Notes: generated from the letters alone by a model not told the origin. A stretch of 64,000 bases of DNA from Candidatus Melainabacteria bacterium (GCA_003258735.1 QHME01000005.1:62730-126729), one strand, 5' to 3'; shown: positions 34,970-43,842, counted from the first letter of the stretch. Made by a program: numbers and translations.

Positions 34970-35060
34970 TTATTATCACCATCATTATTATTACCCGCGC
35001 GCAGAGCGAGTTTTGACGATTTTAAAAATAAAAATTTCGCATTTACAAAACTTCACAAAA

Positions 35061-36407
35061 TCATATCTGTTCGTGCATTTTTGACAAATTTAGTTTTATG
35101 CGATGATTTGATTCTTTATAAATCGTACCTGCAAAATCTGAAATATATCGAGGGTTAATATTATTGCGCGCAAAAACGCCCTGATGATAGAGTTCTATTA
35201 ACTTATCGACATACCATTGGCAATACATTGGAGTCAGAGGACGAAGTTGCATTTGTTCAGTGAACGGAACACTTTTTCTTGTTGAATTTTCACGCGTTGT
35301 AGCACCTGCAAAGTTTGCCAATTCATCAGGTCCACCACAAGAGCGCGGATGAATATGTTCGACAGATGCAATTGATGGCCAAATTAAACGATATCCGATT
35401 TTGTCATTTGAGTCCGATGCAGCTTTCATAATATAAGCTGACATACTTTCTTTTGATGTCGGAAGTTTTTGTGCAATTTGGAACATCTTGTCATGTAAAT
35501 TTTTATCAGACAAATCTTCTATTATTCTTGCTAAGTCATACAAAAAAGCTTTTCTTGAAAACGGTACAACGATTTTATCGTCATTCAATCTTGAATAAGA
35601 TGTGTCTAGCAAATCACGAAGTTGTGCATTATTTTTCAAAACGGATTTGCGCAAAATTATATCTAAAAATGTCAAAACTTTTTTCTGATTTTCTATAGTA
35701 TTTGCATTAGTTGAATTTGAAAAACGTTTAGCTTCTTTTATCAATTTATTCATAACTTTTTTAGACTTAACATCAGAGCCGTTATGAATATCATCTTTTA
35801 TTTTTGATAATTTATACTTAAATTCGTAAGATGAAAACGGTACAACTATCGGTTTTTCATTCAACTTTTTAGAAGTTTCGTCCATCAATTGTCTAAATTT
35901 GTATTGATATTTGTCAGGTAATTTGTGAGATTCTTCAATTAATTCTCTAAAAATCGGAATTTGTTTTTTGCGCAAGCGTCTGAAATATACCGGTTTAACT
36001 TCGTTTAAAATTTGTTTCATGGTCATTTCAGGATGAACTTTTGCTCTAGCATCCAATAATTCTAAAACTTTTGCTTCAATTCCGCGAAAACTATCTCTAT
36101 GTGGAGCTAGTACATTCAAAACCTCTGATGCAGGACGAGAGAATAATCCGTTTTTTATCCATCTGCTTAACTGTTTAGGGTCAATCATCGGAATTCCTGA
36201 ATAAATACACGGTAATTTATAAGCAAATAGTATTCTCAATTTCCCTGAATTTTGGATACTTGAAAATGAAACCGGATAATAGCAAGGCATGACACTCAAA
36301 TTATTTGTGCCATTCGAATCTTGGGCATGCCCGCTTTTTGCAGAACTCGAAACCGACATAGCCTTATGGATATTCAAGTTTGATGCAGTTATTGCCTGAA
36401 CTCTCAT
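35061..36407 (-). CDS. Large protein with C-terminal HNH-nuclease-like motif (paralogue A)
   Basis: A 448-residue protein. Residues 1-50 are a disordered Ser/Asn-rich leader ending PVSFSS. A conserved block follows (RILFAYKLPCIYSGIPMIDP), then two internal repeats each built on VVPFS..F.Y.L..I (about 195-215 and 290-310). Near the C-terminus SVEHIHPRSCGGPDELANF and TTRENSTRKS (about 348-378) match an HNH/His-Me finger pattern: E-H, P, G-G, N, and a final N-x-x-R. It therefore could be a nuclease. The next gene upstream on the same strand is a paralogue with the same layout. AGGAAGG precedes the ATG. No immunity gene recognised. Confidence 0.6.
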   Translation of the reverse strand: MRVQAITASNLNIHKAMSVSSSAKSGHAQDSNGTNNLSVMPCYYPVSFSSIQNSGKLRILFAYKLPCIYSGIPMIDPKQLSRWIKNGLFSRPASEVLNVLAPHRDSFRGIEAKVLELLDARAKVHPEMTMKQILNEVKPVYFRRLRKKQIPIFRELIEESHKLPDKYQYKFRQLMDETSKKLNEKPIVVPFSSYEFKYKLSKIKDDIHNGSDVKSKKVMNKLIKEAKRFSNSTNANTIENQKKVLTFLDIILRKSVLKNNAQLRDLLDTSYSRLNDDKIVVPFSRKAFLYDLARIIEDLSDKNLHDKMFQIAQKLPTSKESMSAYIMKAASDSNDKIGYRLIWPSIASVEHIHPRSCGGPDELANFAGATTRENSTRKSVPFTEQMQLRPLTPMYCQWYVDKLIELYHQGVFARNNINPRYISDFAGTIYKESNHRIKLNLSKMHEQI

Positions 36408-36423
36408 TGTCTCAGCCTTCCTA

Positions 36424-37794
36424 TTAATATTTTAACTTACTTGTGTCCAATATTAAAGGGTCATTTTTTGGAGAAAGTTTTTCAAGTTTCTTCGCAAGAC
36501 TTATTATATATGACGGATCTAATCCGATTTTCTTGAATGTTTTATTATTTGCCAATTCAATAAGCCTATTAATCTGTCTTTGACAATAAATTCGCACATC
36601 AGGATTTTTATCAAGCAAAACAGCCAAACTTTGATGTGCTTTTTGTGAGTTTTTATACGCACTTGCTAAACCGTAATTTGCCAAACTGCTAGCACCTTTA
36701 TTGTGCGCAGCTAACAAATGATCAACTGTCCCACAAGCACCGCCAAGCAAATCAAAAACAATTTGCTCTGCTGACCTGCCTGCTGCCTTCATTATAAAAG
36801 CAGAAATATCGTCTTTTGAAGTTGGCAAACTCACCGCAAGTTGTTCCATTCTACGTGCAAGTCTTCTATCCTCAAGTCTATCTGTTATTTTCTTTAAATC
36901 ATAAATGAATGTTTTTCTATTAAATTGAATATTCATCGGAACTTTGAAGATTTGCCCTTTAGAAATTTCAACTAGCTCTTTCAAATCTTTATCATCTTTT
37001 AATCTTGAATAGTTAAAATAATCTGCAAATTTCAAAATCATTTGTCGTTGTTTGCGCTCATATCTTTTTAAAGAAAAATCATTACCAAAGCGCTTTTCTT
37101 TTGGCACATAAGTAATAGACTTAGCGATATTACACAATTTGTTAATATCCTGTTTCTTATAGCCATCATTTGAACTGTTTATTCTTTTCCTGATTTTATC
37201 TAACTTATACTTAAATCCACGAATACTAAATGGTACAAAAACAGGTTCATTATAAAGTTTTTTATTTGTAATATGTGCCAAATAATTATATTCAGCCAAC
37301 AAATCCGCCGGCATATTTGTCGCTACTTGATTTAATTCTTCAAAAATAGGTCTTTGGAGTTTGCGCAACCTTTTGCTATGCTCAGGAACTAATTTGTGAA
37401 TAAACTCATTCAGTCTCATTTTTGGATGAACTCGTGCTTCGGTTTTTAACATTCTAAAAACTGTTCTCTCAACAGGAAACATTGAATCCACGTAAGGATT
37501 TAGTTTTTTGACAAGTTTATTTAAAGACAAAGAGGATAAGTGCGTTTTCATGATAGCATTCAAATTTTCAGGATTCATCAATATAATATTTGAATACAAA
37601 TCAGGAATACCGTAAGCCAAAAGCCTCCTTAAAGGTTCTGCATTAGGCGCACTGCCTTGAAATGAAAGAGTAACAGTGTCAGCTTTTAGCGGTGCTAAAT
37701 TTTGCGCACAAAAAACATTACTTGTTCGATTTTCGTTTTGAAATCTTACAGACGGCTTATAAAAACTGTTAAAACTAATCGGTAAAATATTCAT
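36424..37794 (-). CDS. Large protein, paralogue B of the HNH-motif protein, motif decayed
   Basis: A 456-residue protein collinear with its downstream neighbour: leader of about 47 residues ending VTLSFQG, the block RRLLAYGIPDLYSNIILMNP, two VPFS/IQFN..F.Y.L..I repeats, LPTSKDDISAFIMKAAG, and a C-terminal TVDHLLAAHNKGASSLANY then KNSQKAH. D-H and both Asn remain but the P...GG residues and final Arg differ. In both proteins 97 residues follow the motif His, so the copies align without gaps there. Likely an inactive or specialised duplicate. It lies 16 bases upstream of paralogue A, one operon. No ribosome-binding site is obvious; a poor -10 (TATTAA) sits 6 bases before the ATG. Confidence 0.6.
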   Translation of the reverse strand: MNILPISFNSFYKPSVRFQNENRTSNVFCAQNLAPLKADTVTLSFQGSAPNAEPLRRLLAYGIPDLYSNIILMNPENLNAIMKTHLSSLSLNKLVKKLNPYVDSMFPVERTVFRMLKTEARVHPKMRLNEFIHKLVPEHSKRLRKLQRPIFEELNQVATNMPADLLAEYNYLAHITNKKLYNEPVFVPFSIRGFKYKLDKIRKRINSSNDGYKKQDINKLCNIAKSITYVPKEKRFGNDFSLKRYERKQRQMILKFADYFNYSRLKDDKDLKELVEISKGQIFKVPMNIQFNRKTFIYDLKKITDRLEDRRLARRMEQLAVSLPTSKDDISAFIMKAAGRSAEQIVFDLLGGACGTVDHLLAAHNKGASSLANYGLASAYKNSQKAHQSLAVLLDKNPDVRIYCQRQINRLIELANNKTFKKIGLDPSYIISLAKKLEKLSPKNDPLILDTSKLKY

Positions 37795-37866
37795 ACGATA
37801 TTAATACAAATTTTACAAAAATTTTGCTACTTTATTAACATTTTTTACAAATTTTTTTTAATATTA

Positions 37867-39045
37867 CTAATTACTATTTGTTTCAAAGTAAGACATTGAA
37901 GGACAAGCTCCGAAATTCTCCAAAATAGCTTGGTCTAATTCTTCAGTTGCTACAATTTTACCATTCACAAAATTTATTCCAGGAGAAGTTAAAGTTTCAC
38001 CAAACACCTCATCTTTGGATTTCTTTTTGTCTTTATTTTTACCTTTTTGCTTATTGTCTTTTATTTTTGTTTTTATTTCTTTCTCATCTTTTACCATATG
38101 CTGAGGAGTTTTTTGTTTCTCTTCTTCCAAAATTGATGCTAAATATCTCTTGTATTCATCGTTTTGATAAACATTTCTAGTAATATCGTTCATAACAATT
38201 GCGACATATTGTTGAAGTGAAGAATTTTCATCTAATGCGGTAATCAAAGTTGTAGCTTTGTCTATTTCGTCATAAGCCTCTTTATAATGTCCCATTTTTT
38301 TGAGCAAAACCGCTAAATTATAGTGCGCCTCATATTGCATTGGAGAAAGACTGATTGCTTTGCAATAACATCTGCCTGCACCATCATAATCACCTGCAAC
38401 ATGATATGCCAACCCTAAATTGAACTGCGCATCATAACTGTTTGGATTAATTTTGATTGACTTTTTGTAAGCATCAATTGCTTTTGCTAAATATTTTCGT
38501 TGTAACTCCCAATCTGCACCTGTATACAAAGATTTTAGTTTGTAAGTAACACCAATATTGTAATACGCTATGGCCTTATTTTCAGTATAACTTATTTTAT
38601 TATTAAAAACGTAAGGAATTGAGAGTAAACGACGTTTTGTTTTAATAATTTCGTTATATTGTTTTAAAGCTGCATCAAAATCGCCCATTTTTTCAGATGC
38701 AATAATACCATAATTCATACGTGCAATCATCATTTTTGGATTATATTTGAAAGCTTGAGAATACGCATATAGTGCTGAGTTATAATCTTCGTAAGCCACA
38801 TAAATATTACCTAAATTATACCAAGCACCATAGTGAGCTGGGTAGAGTTTTACCCCTTGATTATACAGACGTATAGCCTGTACCATATCCATTTCTTTGT
38901 AAGCCTTATCTCCCTTATACACATAATAAACGCCTTTAACCTTATTTACTTGTTTTAAAACAAATTGTTGGTTAAAGTATGCTGCAATAACAACTGCCGC
39001 AAGAACAAAAAGTGTAAATAACAGTGATAATAATTTCTTTAACAC
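37867..39045 (-). CDS. Membrane-anchored TPR protein
   Basis: About 392 residues from GTG 39045. An N-terminal signal anchor (KKLLSLLFTLFVLAAVVIAAYF) is followed by at least six TPR units (AIRLYNQGVKLYPAHYGAWYNLG, SALYAYSQAFKYNPKMMIARMNYG shown in part, AYHVAGDYDGAGRCYCKAISL), then a Lys-rich low-complexity segment (KDEKEIKTKIKDNKQKGKNK) and a short tail. A longer frame reaches 39144 but would begin inside a dispersed repeat and upstream of a good promoter (TATAAT at 39073-39078); GGAT 8 bases before the GTG supports the shorter form. Role probably assembly or scaffolding in the envelope. Confidence 0.65.
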   Translation of the reverse strand: MLKKLLSLLFTLFVLAAVVIAAYFNQQFVLKQVNKVKGVYYVYKGDKAYKEMDMVQAIRLYNQGVKLYPAHYGAWYNLGNIYVAYEDYNSALYAYSQAFKYNPKMMIARMNYGIIASEKMGDFDAALKQYNEIIKTKRRLLSIPYVFNNKISYTENKAIAYYNIGVTYKLKSLYTGADWELQRKYLAKAIDAYKKSIKINPNSYDAQFNLGLAYHVAGDYDGAGRCYCKAISLSPMQYEAHYNLAVLLKKMGHYKEAYDEIDKATTLITALDENSSLQQYVAIVMNDITRNVYQNDEYKRYLASILEEEKQKTPQHMVKDEKEIKTKIKDNKQKGKNKDKKKSKDEVFGETLTSPGINFVNGKIVATEELDQAILENFGACPSMSYFETNSN

Positions 39046-39072
39046 AAAAGGTATCCTAAGCTTACTCTCGTT

Positions 39073-39101
39073 ATTATAATAAAGCTTAATCGTAATATCT
39101 A
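39073..39101 (-). promoter_or_regulatory. Promoter of the TPR protein gene
   Basis: Minus strand: -35 TAGATA (39096-39101), 17-base spacer, perfect -10 TATAAT (39073-39078). The start site near 39066 lies downstream of any ATG in the longer frame, which supports the GTG start at 39045. Confidence 0.6.
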
Positions 39102-39148
39102 CATCAACTAAATTGATGAAATATTCCTGTGTTATTCTGAACATTACT

Positions 39149-39360
39149 GGTGGGCTAGTGAGCCCACCCTACATGATTAACTAAGCAAGTAGGTCTATGT
39201 CATTCCGAACTAGTTTCGGAATCTCCAACTGAGCACGTAAGGCTAACTGTCACCCTCTCCTATGGACGCTAGCCGAACCAATGAGCAACGCGAGTTGTGT
39301 GAGACTGCGTGCCGTATGGCTGAGGACAGGGCGATGGTTCTTCCCAAATGCCTCTTGTTA
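39149..39360. repeat. Repeat island plus GC-richer patch
   Basis: It contains a GTGGGCTAGTGAGCCCAC element (39149-39172), a TGTCATTCCGAACTAGTTTC hairpin (39198-39226), and then about 110 bases clearly richer in G and C than the surroundings (GGACGCTAGCCGAACC ... GACTGCGTGCCGTATGG). The patch has no open frame of note and no recognised RNA family. Confidence 0.55.
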
Positions 39361-39459
39361 CATTATGTAACATTATCATTAAAATAAGCAATTAACACAA
39401 ACTAAAAAACTTTATATAAGTAAGGTAGGTTAAAAGGTTAATATTTTTTGGAGGTTAGA

Positions 39460-40245
39460 ATGTCAGATGAACTAAACGGCATCTATGGAGTGCCTATTAG
39501 CGGAAACAATTTCCAGTATAATCCGAATCCATACGGATACGAAGATGAAGGTATTGATTATAGCACATATCCAATGGGTATGATGGGAATGGGTGGAAGT
39601 ATATTTGGTGCATCACCTATGATGATGGGCGGAATGTACGGAACAGACCCTCAATCTTGCTTTGACACAATGAGACAATATCAAAAACTTAGTACAGATT
39701 ATAATATCGAGCAACAAAAATTAAACAGAAACGCTGATATGAGAATCAATGCTTCAATGGAGGCCATTAAAAACTCAGCTTCTGTGCTACAAGATAAAAT
39801 TCAAAGCAATGAACAAGGACAAATCGAAGAAGCTTATTACAACTATTTGAATGCAGTTGGTGCAGCTTATGGAGAAGGTACACCTGCAGAAATTGCAGCA
39901 AGAGCAAAAACTCTATATACACAAATGACAGGTAGTTCTATTACTCAAGATATCAGACAACATGGTCACGGCTCTGCTACTCAAGGTTTCATTCAATCAT
40001 TGACATTTGGTCTATACAACAGCAAATCTGCAGAAGATAATGTTTCAATGATTACAGGAGCTCCTGTTGGTACAGGCGAAAAGACTAAACATAATTTTGG
40101 ACGTCTTGCAGGTGCCGCAACTGTTGGTGCAATCGCTGGCGGTATTGCTCACGCTTGTAAAAGTGGAAAAGCTAAAATTATCGGACTGGTAGCAGGTGGT
40201 GTTGCAGCTGCAATGTCATTTATCACAGGTAAAATTACAACATAA
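39460..40245 (+). CDS. Uncharacterised protein with Met/Gly-rich N-terminus and C-terminal glycine zipper
   Basis: A 261-residue protein. Residues about 10-65 are Met/Gly/Tyr-rich (PMGMMGMGGSIFGASPMMMGG), the middle is helical (YNIEQQKLNRNADMRINASM), and the C-terminal 45 residues form a Gly/Ala-rich hydrophobic stretch (GRLAGAATVGAIAGGIAHAC, KIIGLVAGGVAAAMSFITG) like a glycine-zipper membrane segment. No signal peptide. GGAGG lies 5 bases before ATG 39460. Monocistronic with two hairpins downstream. Probably membrane associated; function unknown. Confidence 0.6.
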   Translation: MSDELNGIYGVPISGNNFQYNPNPYGYEDEGIDYSTYPMGMMGMGGSIFGASPMMMGGMYGTDPQSCFDTMRQYQKLSTDYNIEQQKLNRNADMRINASMEAIKNSASVLQDKIQSNEQGQIEEAYYNYLNAVGAAYGEGTPAEIAARAKTLYTQMTGSSITQDIRQHGHGSATQGFIQSLTFGLYNSKSAEDNVSMITGAPVGTGEKTKHNFGRLAGAATVGAIAGGIAHACKSGKAKIIGLVAGGVAAAMSFITGKITT

Positions 40246-40306
40246 TACCTAAAATTCCTTCAAAAATATAACTTAACCCTATATACAACGAAAAGAAAAT
40301 TTTTCT

Positions 40307-40340
40307 TCCCACATCAATCATTGGTGTGGGATTTTTATAT
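40307..40340 (+). terminator. Intrinsic terminator of the 39460 gene
   Basis: TCCCACATCAAT and ATTGGTGTGGGA form a stem (one G-U/mismatch) followed by TTTTTATAT. A second hairpin (AATCCTGCTA/TAGCAGGATT, 40348-40376) follows within 10 bases. Confidence 0.8.
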
Positions 40341-40446
40341 AAAAAAAATCCTGCTAAAAGGAGTAATAGCAGGATTCAAGTTTAGTAAAAGAGACATCAA
40401 TTAATAATATTATTATCACGTTTTTTTAATCGTCAAATTTATTCAA

Positions 40447-40475
40447 TGGAAATTTTTAAAATTTTATCTTATAAT
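40447..40475 (+). promoter_or_regulatory. Promoter of the TPR/HAD gene pair, apparently leaderless
   Basis: -35 TGGAAA (40447-40452), 17-base spacer, perfect -10 TATAAT (40470-40475), 6 bases (TTTGAT), then ATG at 40482. No ribosome-binding site. Confidence 0.65.
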
Positions 40476-40481
40476 TTTGAT

Positions 40482-41108
40482 ATGAAAAAACATATTTTAA
40501 CTTTAATAATTTTAGGAATGGCATTTAATTCAACTTCAGCTCTTGGAGCAAATTTTAATATGCCTTGGAAAAAAGAAACTCAAGCTGAAACTCAAGTTGT
40601 TGATGCATCTTCTCAACAAGCAAAAGTTTTGTATGCACAAAATGACATAGACGAAGCTTTAAAAGTTTTAAAAAGTAAAGGTGAAGAGACTCGAACAGCA
40701 GAAGATTGGTTAATTCTTGGAAATATTTTACAAGATAAAGATAAAATAGATGAAGCAACTTATATGTTTAAAAAATCTATTGAAAAAGACCCTAAATACT
40801 ACAAAGCTCATTACAATCTCGGATATATTTACTTAATCCAAGAGAAACCTAATATGGCACTGGCAGAATTTAAACAATCCGTAAAATACAAAGACAATTT
40901 TGCATACGGTTACTACAATATGGGCTGTGCTTATCTAAAATTAAAACAATATAGAAATGCAAGATATAATTTCTTCAAAGCAATGGACATCAAAAATGAT
41001 GAACCAATGATTTATTATAATCTTGCTTATACATTCAAAATGCTTAATAATGAAAAACAAGCAAAAACATATCTAGACTTATACAACAAATTAATGGAAA
41101 GACAATAA
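40482..41108 (+). CDS. Exported TPR protein
   Basis: A 208-residue protein with a signal peptide (MKKHILTLIILGMAFNSTSALG) and four TPR-like units (AKVLYAQNDIDEALKVLKSKG, DWLILGNILQDKDKIDEATYM, KAHYNLGYIYLIQEKPNMALAEF, GYYNMGCAYLKLKQYRNARYNF shown in part). Probably a periplasmic interaction scaffold. The start at 40482 rather than the upstream 40446 is chosen because the promoter lies between them and the shorter form exposes a proper signal peptide. The HAD gene starts 1 base after its stop. Confidence 0.75.
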   Translation: MKKHILTLIILGMAFNSTSALGANFNMPWKKETQAETQVVDASSQQAKVLYAQNDIDEALKVLKSKGEETRTAEDWLILGNILQDKDKIDEATYMFKKSIEKDPKYYKAHYNLGYIYLIQEKPNMALAEFKQSVKYKDNFAYGYYNMGCAYLKLKQYRNARYNFFKAMDIKNDEPMIYYNLAYTFKMLNNEKQAKTYLDLYNKLMERQ

Positions 41109-41109
41109 A

Positions 41110-41805
41110 ATGACATACAAAGGAATAATTTTTGATTTTAATGGTACATTGTTTTGGGATTCAGCTAAACATAAAGAGGCTTGGATTGAATATTCAAGAC
41201 AACTTAGAGGTACTCCGTTTTCTGATGAAGAAATGCTGAAATATATGTTTGGCAGAACAAATGAAGAAATTATTCAATATGCAATAGGTAAAAAACCTAC
41301 TCCACAGATGGTTCAAGAATTAGCCTCAGAAAAAGAAGCTGTTTATCGCCAAATGTGCATAGACGACCCTGCCCATTTTCATCTTGCAGATGGAGTTATA
41401 GAATTTCTTGATTTTTTAAAAGAAAATGACATTCCGCGTACTATTGCAACTATGTCAGAAAAGGACAACGTTGATTTTTATATAGAAAAATTTGACCTGC
41501 CAAAATGGTTTGATGTTGATAAAATTGTATATTCCGATGGAAAAATAAAAGGCAAACCTGCTCCTGATATATATGAAATTGCAGCCGCAAAGTTAGGTTT
41601 ACAACCACAAGATTGTATTGTTGTAGAAGATGCTATTTCTGGTATTGAATCTGCAAGAGATGCAAAAATCGGCAGAATTATCGCAATATGTTCAGAAGAG
41701 CCAAAGGAATACTATGAGGCAATTCCTGCGGTTGATGAAATAATAACAAGTTTTAGAGAATTTAACAAAAACCTGTTTGCAACAGGTGTAAAACAAGGTA
41801 AGTAG
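41110..41805 (+). CDS. HAD-superfamily hydrolase (beta-phosphoglucomutase/phosphoglycolate phosphatase-like), motif I DxNGT
   Basis: A 231-residue HAD protein with a helical cap. Motif I reads FDFNGTL: the nucleophile Asp (residue 9) is kept, but the second Asp, general acid/base in phosphatases, is Asn 11. Motif II is IATMSEKDN (Thr), motif III the Lys in GKPAPDIYEIA, and motif IV VVEDAISGIESARDAKI. The cap helix RTNEEIIQYAIG follows the usual layout. The substitution may lower activity or shift it. Substrate unknown. Co-transcribed with the exported TPR gene. Confidence 0.82.
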   Translation: MTYKGIIFDFNGTLFWDSAKHKEAWIEYSRQLRGTPFSDEEMLKYMFGRTNEEIIQYAIGKKPTPQMVQELASEKEAVYRQMCIDDPAHFHLADGVIEFLDFLKENDIPRTIATMSEKDNVDFYIEKFDLPKWFDVDKIVYSDGKIKGKPAPDIYEIAAAKLGLQPQDCIVVEDAISGIESARDAKIGRIIAICSEEPKEYYEAIPAVDEIITSFREFNKNLFATGVKQGK

Positions 41806-41817
41806 GCTGAAAAACCC

Positions 41818-42363
41818 TTAAAATCCGTTATAATGAATATTATTTTCATTCCACTTGTCTTTTGGTTTGTCTGTGCCATCAGGATAACCAAGTGAAATTA
41901 TGTTAAACGGAATGATGTTATCAGGGAGATTTAGCTCGTCTTTTGCTATTTGAATGCGATCTTCTTTTGGATAAACTCCAATCCAAACACTGCCAAGCCC
42001 CATAGATTCAGCCATAAGCATAATATTTTGAGTAGCCGCTGCAGCATCTTGTTGCCAAAAATCTTTATGTTCACCCATTTTGTCAGTGTTTCCTGCAACA
42101 ATTATTGCGTGAGATGCTGAGAATAACATTTTGCCATAAGTGTTACGCTCAGCAAGTTTATCCAAAATCTCTCTATCATCAACTATAATAAACTCCCAAG
42201 GCTGAATATTTCTCGCTGATGGTGCAGCCATTCCAGCTTTTAATAATGTTTGTATTTGGGCATCAGGGATTTTTTTACCCTCAAGGTAATGTCTTACCGA
42301 TTTTCTATTTAAAATATTTTCTAATACAATGTTTGTTTTTTCTTCTTGTGTAAATTTTGACAT
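41818..42363 (-). CDS. Nitroreductase-family FMN oxidoreductase
   Basis: A 181-residue flavoprotein of the NfsB/FRP-like superfamily. Seen: NRKSVRHYLEGKKI (FMN phosphate binding Arg), AAPSARNIQPWEFIIV, AAAATQNIMLMAESMGLGSVWIGVYP, and the end SLGYPDGTDKPKDKW. It reduces nitro or quinone-type compounds with NAD(P)H as a homodimer. AAGGAG precedes the ATG. Converges on the HAD gene 12 bases away. Physiological substrate unknown. Confidence 0.9.
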   Translation of the reverse strand: MSKFTQEEKTNIVLENILNRKSVRHYLEGKKIPDAQIQTLLKAGMAAPSARNIQPWEFIIVDDREILDKLAERNTYGKMLFSASHAIIVAGNTDKMGEHKDFWQQDAAAATQNIMLMAESMGLGSVWIGVYPKEDRIQIAKDELNLPDNIIPFNIISLGYPDGTDKPKDKWNENNIHYNGF

Positions 42364-42492
42364 AATTACTCCTTTTTTATTTTTACCTTCCTATTAATAT
42401 ACCATTTTTATTAAACATGTTTGAAATTTTTAACAAATAGTTGTATAATGAGCAAGTCACACGAGTTATAATAAGATTAAGAGGGCGGATAT

Positions 42493-43815
42493 ATGAAATT
42501 ACACATGCAGATTCTAATTGCCTTGGGACTTGGTATCAAGCGAAATTGGCATATTTTCTTTGGTATTATAGCAGGTATTTTAGTTGGTATATTTCTTTAT
42601 TCGCATCCAAATGCACTTGTTGCAAATATTTTAACCTTTATCGGGCAAATCTTTATAAGATTAATCCAAATGGTTGTAATTCCTCTTGTTGTATCGGCAA
42701 TTATCATTGGTATAACAAGTGTTGGAGATAACAAACAACTTGGCAAATTTGGCTCAAAAATGATTTTGTATTATGGAATTTTAACAACAGTTGCAGTAAC
42801 TATAGGTTCAACATTAGCATTATTGGTAAAACCTGGAACCGGTGCGGCTCATTACATAGCCTCAAATATAGCCTCTGATGTTCAGACATCTGTAGCAACT
42901 GCGATGCAGGAACAACAAGGTAATATTTTAAATTTGTTTTTGAGTTTTATTCCAAACAATCCGTTTGAGGCTGTAGCATCAGGTAATATGGTTCCTATTA
43001 TTTTATTTGTCTTGATGTTTGCACTAGCGTTGGCTAAAGTTGGCGACGTTAATAGACCGATTGTTTCGTTCTTTGAATCAGTTTTTGCTGCAACTATGAA
43101 AATCACTGATTGGATTATGTTGTTTGCAGCTCCCGGTGTATTTGCACTCACTGCAAGTGCTGTTTCAAGTTTTGGTGGCGGTATTTTCTCTGCAATTTCA
43201 AAATATTTGATGGTAATCCTTGTTGGTTTTGCTATCCAAATGTTTATAATTTATCCTGTATTTTTAAAATGTTTTTCAAAAGTTTCAGCAGCAATGCTAT
43301 TTTCTGCAATTGCAGAGGCTATGATGGTTGCTTTTGGTACAGCAAGTTCATCTGCGACTTTGCCTTTGACTATCGCATGTTGTGAAAAACGAGGAATCTC
43401 TCATAAAATTTCAAGCTTTGTACTTCCGCTTGGCGCAACTTTAAACTTTGATGGAACAGCTTTATTACAAACAGTTGCGGTTATTTTCTTGGCACAAGCA
43501 TATCAAGTTCACTTGACTCCGTTTTTGGTTGTTCAAATCGCAGTTTTGGCAATCATTGCATCTAGTACATGTGCCGGAATCCCTGGAGGAGGATTAATTA
43601 CAATTGCACTAATTCTAAACGGTATGGGATTGAGCCCTGAACAATTGGTTGCAGGTTTTGCATTCTTGTTCACAATCGAAAGATTGACAGATATGTTCAG
43701 AACAACATTGAATATTACATCTGATGCGGTTGTGGCTGCAACTATTGCAGATAATGAAAACGAAATAAATTATGATTTGTTGAATAATCCTGCAGCGTAT
43801 GAAGAAATTGCGTAA
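42493..43815 (+). CDS. Dicarboxylate/amino acid:cation symporter (DAACS, GltP/GltT-like)
   Basis: A 440-residue secondary transporter for glutamate/aspartate or C4-dicarboxylates driven by Na+ or H+. Seen: FIGQIFIRLIQMVVIPLVVSAII, the serine-rich hairpin motif AFGTASSSATLPLTI (HP1), GATLNFDGTALLQ (the NMDGT region of TM7, here NFDGT), SSTCAGIPGGGLI (HP2) and a closing DMFRTTLNITSDAVVA. Eight or more membrane segments. The Met-to-Phe change in NMDGT affects a Na+ site residue; specificity cannot be fixed. Terminator directly downstream. Confidence 0.9.
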   Translation: MKLHMQILIALGLGIKRNWHIFFGIIAGILVGIFLYSHPNALVANILTFIGQIFIRLIQMVVIPLVVSAIIIGITSVGDNKQLGKFGSKMILYYGILTTVAVTIGSTLALLVKPGTGAAHYIASNIASDVQTSVATAMQEQQGNILNLFLSFIPNNPFEAVASGNMVPIILFVLMFALALAKVGDVNRPIVSFFESVFAATMKITDWIMLFAAPGVFALTASAVSSFGGGIFSAISKYLMVILVGFAIQMFIIYPVFLKCFSKVSAAMLFSAIAEAMMVAFGTASSSATLPLTIACCEKRGISHKISSFVLPLGATLNFDGTALLQTVAVIFLAQAYQVHLTPFLVVQIAVLAIIASSTCAGIPGGGLITIALILNGMGLSPEQLVAGFAFLFTIERLTDMFRTTLNITSDAVVAATIADNENEINYDLLNNPAAYEEIA

Positions 43816-43842
43816 GTGTAAGTTAAAAGTATAAATTAAAGT

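Noticed and set aside
34967..35000. CRISPR-like short repeats (ATT/ATC units)
   Set aside because: It is a simple trinucleotide run without spacers or cas genes; better seen as low-complexity DNA at a deletion joint.
39046..39144. Longer TPR protein starting at 39144
   Set aside because: The extension is upstream of a good TATAAT and begins against a dispersed repeat; GTG 39045 has a ribosome-binding site and exposes a proper signal anchor.
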